The translations under genes were made by a program, and so were the position numbers. From the NCBI GenBank assembly GCA_002786855.1, contig PCUU01000028.1, positions 1-36,790 on the forward strand: 36,790 nt of DNA, written 5' to 3'. The DNA is from Cytophagales bacterium CG12_big_fil_rev_8_21_14_0_65_40_12. GTDB lineage: Bacteria > Bacteroidota > Bacteroidia > Cytophagales > Cyclobacteriaceae. The notes under the pieces are model-generated. The model saw only the letters and a list, made by a program, of their open reading frames with translations. It was not told where the DNA came from and did not search any database. Below, piece by piece: positions 33,497 to 36,790 of this stretch; the first letter of the stretch is position 1, and each line of letters starts with the position of its first letter.

Positions 33497-33511
33497 GCGC
33501 CCCTTCAGGGC
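33497..33511. repeat. GCGCCCCTTCAGGGC unit, copy 2
   Basis: Direct repeat of 33430-33444 with a 67-bp period. Confidence 0.8.
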
Positions 33512-33591
33512 ATATCATCCGATTTGAGCAGCATAAATGTTAATTCATTCCGAAGGAATCCTTTCACGTCCCTCAAGAAAACGATCTGTGT

Positions 33592-33622
33592 TACTGAAAA
33601 AGACCTCTGCGAGGTGACTTAA
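33592..33622. repeat. Interspersed 31-bp hairpin repeat, copy 2
   Basis: Identical over 31 bases to 3145-3175, in the same orientation, with core hairpin ACCTC-TGC-GAGGT. Flanks differ. Confidence 0.8.
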
Positions 33623-33736
33623 TTGAAGGAGTGCCAGTTTAGAGAAAATAAAGCGGCAGTAAAGTGGACGGATCTTGAGAGGAGCTCAAGATGACTGCCC
33701 TAAATAACTTCTTCGGAGCGTTAAGCCTCCTACTAG

Positions 33737-34732
33737 CTACAACTTCAAGATTGCTTTAAGTTGCTCGTCCGTGACCGTTAAAAATCCAATCGGCACCAAT
33801 CTTTCCGACAGCGTTTTCCAATTTTTATCCGCATTGAATACTTGTTTGAAAATAGGCATTGCCTCTTCTACCCTACCATTATTGGCCAATGCAATGGCTT
33901 TCCAATATTTCATCTCTATATTTTTAGGGAACATTTGTTCGGCTGCTCCATATTCTTGTAAAGCACCTGCCATATCTCCTTTTTCAACCGCCAAATCACC
34001 AGCATTCATGTGCTCATAAGCCACATGTACATTATATAATCTTCTTAATTCTGGCAAGGGAGCACTGCTATCATCTACACGCAAATTGATTTTATAATTG
34101 TTCCAAGGCTCATTGCTTTGCTCTCCATTTACCACCATCAAAGCAGCCGATTGCTTTCCACGAATATCACCACCCTCATTTTCAGCAGCTTCTAAAGCTA
34201 ACAAGACTCGTTCTGCCAAAGGTTTGCCTTCAGAATCCTCGAATGCCTTAGCCATCGCAGGCCATACTGTGTCTTTCAACATCATATTGGCTTGAACCGA
34301 ATAGTTCACGCCTTGAATATCTCCCGCAAACTGAATACAAGAAGATCCTGTATGTGCGGCTACATTTCCATTCACATCCAATATCGCCACCTGCCGAACC
34401 GCTTCACCTTCATCATCACTTAAAAGGATTTTCAGTGCTTCTTCGGCTGTTTTGCCTTCTTTCAACAAAGCCAAACCTCGCAAGCCAAAGGACTTATTGG
34501 TGAAAGATTGGGTAGCCACTACCCCAACACCCGCTTCACCCCAAGAAACGGAAGTACCCACCGAAAACCAGTGCGATTGCACGCCAACTGCCATTTCTCC
34601 AGTTTTGGCATCGCGAGCCACAATAGAATAAGTATGCGCCAATGGAGCATCAGTCTTAAATACTTGTGCCGTGGCGGACAGACAAGTCACAAATAAAAGA
34701 GTGCTGAATAGGATGGTCGTTAATCTTTTCAT
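33737..34732 (-). CDS. Secreted DUF1028 protein with C-terminal TPR-like region
   Basis: The 331-residue protein has a signal peptide (MKRLTTILFSTLLFVTCLSATAQ) and an N-terminal DUF1028 domain (about 30-225), recognised by AHTYSIVARDAKTGEMAVGVQSHWFSVG and ATQSFTNKSFG. DUF1028 is a putative Ntn-hydrolase-like fold with no settled substrate. The C-terminal 100 residues (DLAVEKGDMAGALQEYGAAEQMFPKN ... ALANNGRVEEAMPIFKQVF) form about two TPR-like helical pairs, likely for protein contact. It diverges from tetR-fabF, so the operator between them could also affect it. Confidence 0.87.
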   Translation of the reverse strand: MKRLTTILFSTLLFVTCLSATAQVFKTDAPLAHTYSIVARDAKTGEMAVGVQSHWFSVGTSVSWGEAGVGVVATQSFTNKSFGLRGLALLKEGKTAEEALKILLSDDEGEAVRQVAILDVNGNVAAHTGSSCIQFAGDIQGVNYSVQANMMLKDTVWPAMAKAFEDSEGKPLAERVLLALEAAENEGGDIRGKQSAALMVVNGEQSNEPWNNYKINLRVDDSSAPLPELRRLYNVHVAYEHMNAGDLAVEKGDMAGALQEYGAAEQMFPKNIEMKYWKAIALANNGRVEEAMPIFKQVFNADKNWKTLSERLVPIGFLTVTDEQLKAILKL

Positions 34733-34775
34733 GGGTAGTTTTTAGATAGACCTTCAAGATACATTTTGAAATTGA

Positions 34776-34807
34776 TTTGGTAAAATATACCAATTGGTAT
34801 ATTTTTG
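34776..34807 (+). promoter_or_regulatory. Predicted promoter of tetR-fabF
   Basis: TTTG (34776-34779), a 20-bp spacer and TATTTTTG (34800-34807) match the Bacteroidota TTTG-N19-21-TAnnTTTG pattern with no mismatch. The -7 box overlaps the right half of the palindrome at 34782-34805. Transcription would start at about 34811, on the GTG start codon, suggesting a leaderless message. Confidence 0.5.
34782..34805. promoter_or_regulatory. Perfect 24-bp palindromic operator between DUF1028 gene and tetR
   Basis: Twelve bases, AAAATATACCAA, are followed at once by their exact reverse complement, centred between 34793 and 34794. The core ATACCAATTGGTAT has the look of TetR-family operators. Its position in the promoter of the adjacent TetR gene points to autoregulation. 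Confidence 0.75.
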
Positions 34808-34810
34808 CAT

Positions 34811-35416
34811 GTGAGTTTTGAAAAATCCGAGCGGACAAAGCGGAAAATCATTGAAACGGTAGCCCCTATTTTTAACAAAAAGGGTTATCAAGGCACTGCA
34901 CTTTCTGATATAACATCGGCTGTAGGACTTACCAAAGGCGCAATTTATGGTAACTTTGGAAGCAAAGAAGCCTTGGCCGAAGCCTGCTTCGACTATAATG
35001 TGAAGTTTCTGCAAAAGGGTTTGTACATGGCTTGGATTACATCTACCCATAGTTTGGGAAAGCTTCAAAACCTGATTAATTTCTACAAAAACAATTATGA
35101 GGCAGTTGCCCAAAATGGGGGTTGCCCATTGATGAATGCTGCTACTGAGGCCGATGATCGTTTCCCCAATTTCCGCCAGAAGGCCGAAAGTATTATTCTC
35201 AATTGGCAAAAAGAAATTGCTGCGGTTATTAAAGAAGGCCAAGACAATGGAGAAATAAATGCGCAAATTGAACCAAAAGCATTTGCGAACACCTTTATCG
35301 CTTTGATTGAAGGTGGGATTTTAATTGCCAAAACCACGCAAGACGCAAATCAATTTTACATCATTATTGACAATTTAAAAGGGCTCGTTGACAGCCAGTT
35401 AAAGATAAAACCATGA
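34811..35416 (+). CDS. TetR/AcrR family transcriptional regulator
   Basis: The 201-residue protein has the TetR HTH in residues about 10-55 (KRKIIETVAPIFNKKGYQGTALSDITSAVGLTKGAIYGNFGSKEAL, in two parts: sequence-conserved GLTKGAIYGNF is the recognition helix). The C-terminal ligand domain contains CPLMNAATEADDRFPNFRQ, which resembles the NemR/AcrR-like TetR_C subgroup; a cysteine in GGCPL could sense electrophiles as in NemR. I chose GTG at 34811; a TTG at 34805 adds two residues. It overlaps fabF by 4 bp. Confidence 0.9.
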   Translation: MSFEKSERTKRKIIETVAPIFNKKGYQGTALSDITSAVGLTKGAIYGNFGSKEALAEACFDYNVKFLQKGLYMAWITSTHSLGKLQNLINFYKNNYEAVAQNGGCPLMNAATEADDRFPNFRQKAESIILNWQKEIAAVIKEGQDNGEINAQIEPKAFANTFIALIEGGILIAKTTQDANQFYIIIDNLKGLVDSQLKIKP

Positions 35417-36654
35417 AAAGAGTTGTTGTTACAGGAATGGGCGCATTGACGCCAATTGGAAATAATCTAGAAAGCTTTTGGGCTAATTTAAAAGCAGGTA
35501 AAAGTGGTGGCGGCCCTATTACCCGATTCGATACAACAAAATTCAAATCTCATTTTGCCTGTGAGTTGAAGGACTTTAATGTGGAAGATTATATTCCTCG
35601 AAACGAAGCTAGGCGCTACGATCCTTTCACCCAATATGCGCTGATCTCAACAGAAGAAGCTATAAAACACGCCAACATCGATTTCGACAAACTCAATAAA
35701 AACAGAATTGGTGTGATTTGGGGCTCAGGAAATGGCGGGATTCAAACCTTTACTGAAGAAATGATTGAGTACACTAAAAATGACGAGACCCCACGCTTCT
35801 CTCCTTTCTTTATCCCGAAAATCATTGCAGACATTGCTTCGGGTATTATCTCTATCAAATACGGCTTAAGAGGAGTCAATTTCACTACCATTTCTGCTTG
35901 TGCCTCTTCGACTACTGCGATTATCGATGCATTCAATTACATCAAATGGGGTAAAGCGGACATGATCATTACAGGTGGTTCTGAAGCGCCAATTACTGCA
36001 GCTGGTTTGGGTGGATTCAATGCCTCAAGAGCACTTTCCACGAACAATGAAAATCCAACAACTGCTTGCCGTCCTTTCGATGTTAGTCGTGATGGTTTTG
36101 TAATGGGCGAAGGTTCCGGCACACTGATTTTAGAATCCTATGAGCATGCCATTGCTCGTGGTGCTCATATTATTGCTGAAGTGGCTGGAGGTGGAATGGC
36201 GGCTGATGCCTATCACCTTACTGGTACACACCCTGAAGGTGAAGGCGCTTTTCTGGGCATGGAAGAAGCCTTAAATGACGCTGGAATTACCCCATCAGAT
36301 ATTGATTACATCAATATGCATGCTACCTCCACTCCTGTTGGGGACCCAAGTGAATTGATTGCTATTGAAAGGCTTTTCGGTATCAAACCCAACTTGAATA
36401 TTTCGGCTACTAAGTCCATGACGGGCCACTTGCTAGGTGCCGCTGGTGCGATTGAAGCCATTGCTTGTATTATGACCACTGTGGAAAATATCATTCCTCC
36501 CACGATCAATACCGTGAATGTAGACCCAGAATTTGACGGGAAATTTGAACTGACTTTGGGCAGAGCGCTACACCGCGAAGTGAATTATGCTTTAAGCAAT
36601 ACCTTCGGTTTTGGTGGGCATATGGCAAGTGCAGTTTTTAAGAAGTTTAGTTGA
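35413..36654 (+). CDS. fabF: Beta-ketoacyl-ACP synthase II (FabF-like)
   Basis: The 413-residue protein is a complete KAS II: N terminus RVVVTGMGALTPIG, nucleophile Cys163 in SACASS, His303 in MHATSTPVGD, Lys334 in SATKSMTGH and His339, plus the closing NTFGFGGHMASAVF. It condenses malonyl-ACP with acyl-ACP in fatty acid chain growth. Coupling to a TetR gene by an ATGA overlap, with no acpP nearby, suggests an accessory copy under private control rather than the housekeeping fabF. The symbol is given for the family. Confidence 0.92.
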   Translation: MKRVVVTGMGALTPIGNNLESFWANLKAGKSGGGPITRFDTTKFKSHFACELKDFNVEDYIPRNEARRYDPFTQYALISTEEAIKHANIDFDKLNKNRIGVIWGSGNGGIQTFTEEMIEYTKNDETPRFSPFFIPKIIADIASGIISIKYGLRGVNFTTISACASSTTAIIDAFNYIKWGKADMIITGGSEAPITAAGLGGFNASRALSTNNENPTTACRPFDVSRDGFVMGEGSGTLILESYEHAIARGAHIIAEVAGGGMAADAYHLTGTHPEGEGAFLGMEEALNDAGITPSDIDYINMHATSTPVGDPSELIAIERLFGIKPNLNISATKSMTGHLLGAAGAIEAIACIMTTVENIIPPTINTVNVDPEFDGKFELTLGRALHREVNYALSNTFGFGGHMASAVFKKFS

Positions 36655-36790
36655 TAGAGGATAGAGACGATAGACGATAGACGATAGACGATAGACGATA
36701 GACGATTGTCCATCCCTAAATAGCATTGACCGTTTTGGTTTACTATTGTTTTAAATGTCCATCGGGCAAATATGAGCCTTTGGATCTGTT
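36655..36790. other. Right-edge non-coding stretch
   Basis: After the GACGATA array nothing is clearly coding. On the minus strand from the edge, two frames end within 50 bases and might be the C terminus of a gene lying beyond the window (one reads ...SYLPDGHLKQ-stop), but they are too short to judge. Confidence 0.4.
36666..36707. repeat. Heptanucleotide tandem repeat (GACGATA)x5 + GACGATT
   Basis: Five perfect copies of GACGATA and one with a final T follow the fabF stop by 11 bp. Degenerate copies (GATAGAG) precede them. A period of seven would shift frame if translated, but it lies outside fabF. Confidence 0.9.

Larger units (their letters stand above)
33405..33736. other. Intergenic hairpin-repeat cluster
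   Basis: This 332-bp gap holds no gene but a row of short hairpins: two copies of GCGCCCCTTCAGGGC, AAGAATGGCC-TTT-GGCCGTTCTT, ATTCC-GAA-GGAAT and ACCTC-TGC-GAGGT. They cover 33430-33622. Confidence 0.75.

Noticed and set aside
36666-36707. CRISPR-like array
   Set aside because: The units are seven bases with no spacers, and no cas gene is present, so it is a simple tandem repeat.

Overview
The window looks like chromosomal DNA from a marine or free-living member of the Bacteroidota, most likely Cytophagia/Cytophagales. The evidence is the coding style (no Shine-Dalgarno boxes, A-rich leaders, many lipoprotein signals), promoter-like TAnnTTTG elements, LytS/LytTR two-component genes, a GT3-type (eukaryote-like) glycogen synthase, a NamZ/DUF1343 muramidase lipoprotein, DUF1028, DUF819 and SbtA-type transporters, and short interspersed hairpin repeats. 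The lineage call is inference; there is no rRNA gene. No rRNA, tRNA, prophage, complete IS element or CRISPR array was seen.

Layout. 1-224: 3' end of a 4'-phosphopantetheinyl transferase. 429-3127: divergent photolyase/cryptochrome and a membrane-anchored serine hydrolase. 3196-5534 (minus): VOC-fold lipoprotein and DUF819 permease. 5682-7274: extended SDR plus Crp/Fnr regulator. 7275-9828 (minus): lipoprotein, LytS-like histidine kinase and LytTR response regulator, all overlapping by 4 bp. 9940-11391: divergent HAD phosphatase and polyprenyl-phosphate mannosyltransferase-like GT2. 11392-12311: repeat-rich island around a DUF559 nuclease gene broken by one stop codon. 12312-14961: LolC/E-type permease diverging from namZ plus a small membrane protein. 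15069-17331: fmt, folA and an SDR. 17375-17824: small lipoprotein. 18003-19664 (minus): paaN with its own terminator. 19956-20482: RelE/ParE-type toxin-antitoxin pair. 20856-22624: mscL, a VOC protein and a CDF metal exporter. 22625-23590 (minus): SbtA-like bicarbonate permease. 23728-25176: M20 peptidase. 25390-25827 (minus): four-helix membrane protein. 26027-28218: Zn alcohol dehydrogenase and two tandem secreted DsrE paralogues (minus). 28361-33404: SGNH hydrolase, penicillin-acylase lipoprotein and glycogen synthase. 33405-33736: cluster of small hairpins. 33737-34732 (minus): DUF1028 protein. 34811-36654: TetR regulator coupled to a FabF-like ketosynthase. 36666-36707: heptanucleotide tandem repeat at the right end.

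Most of the window is ordinary chromosome with small operons. The strongest signals outside the genes are a perfect 24-bp palindrome in front of tetR-fabF that contains the predicted -7 promoter element; operator-like inverted repeats at paaN and sbtA; hairpin repeats shared between intergenic regions 7-30 kb apart; the decayed DUF559 cassette with flanking repeats; and the GACGATA array. Several gene pairs abut exactly or overlap by 1-4 bp, including two convergent pairs whose stop codons touch with no spacer. I did not find a clearly new defence or biosynthetic system. The best candidates for undescribed biology are the lipoprotein-LytS-LytTR unit, the tetR-fabF unit and the VOC lipoprotein-DUF819 pair.
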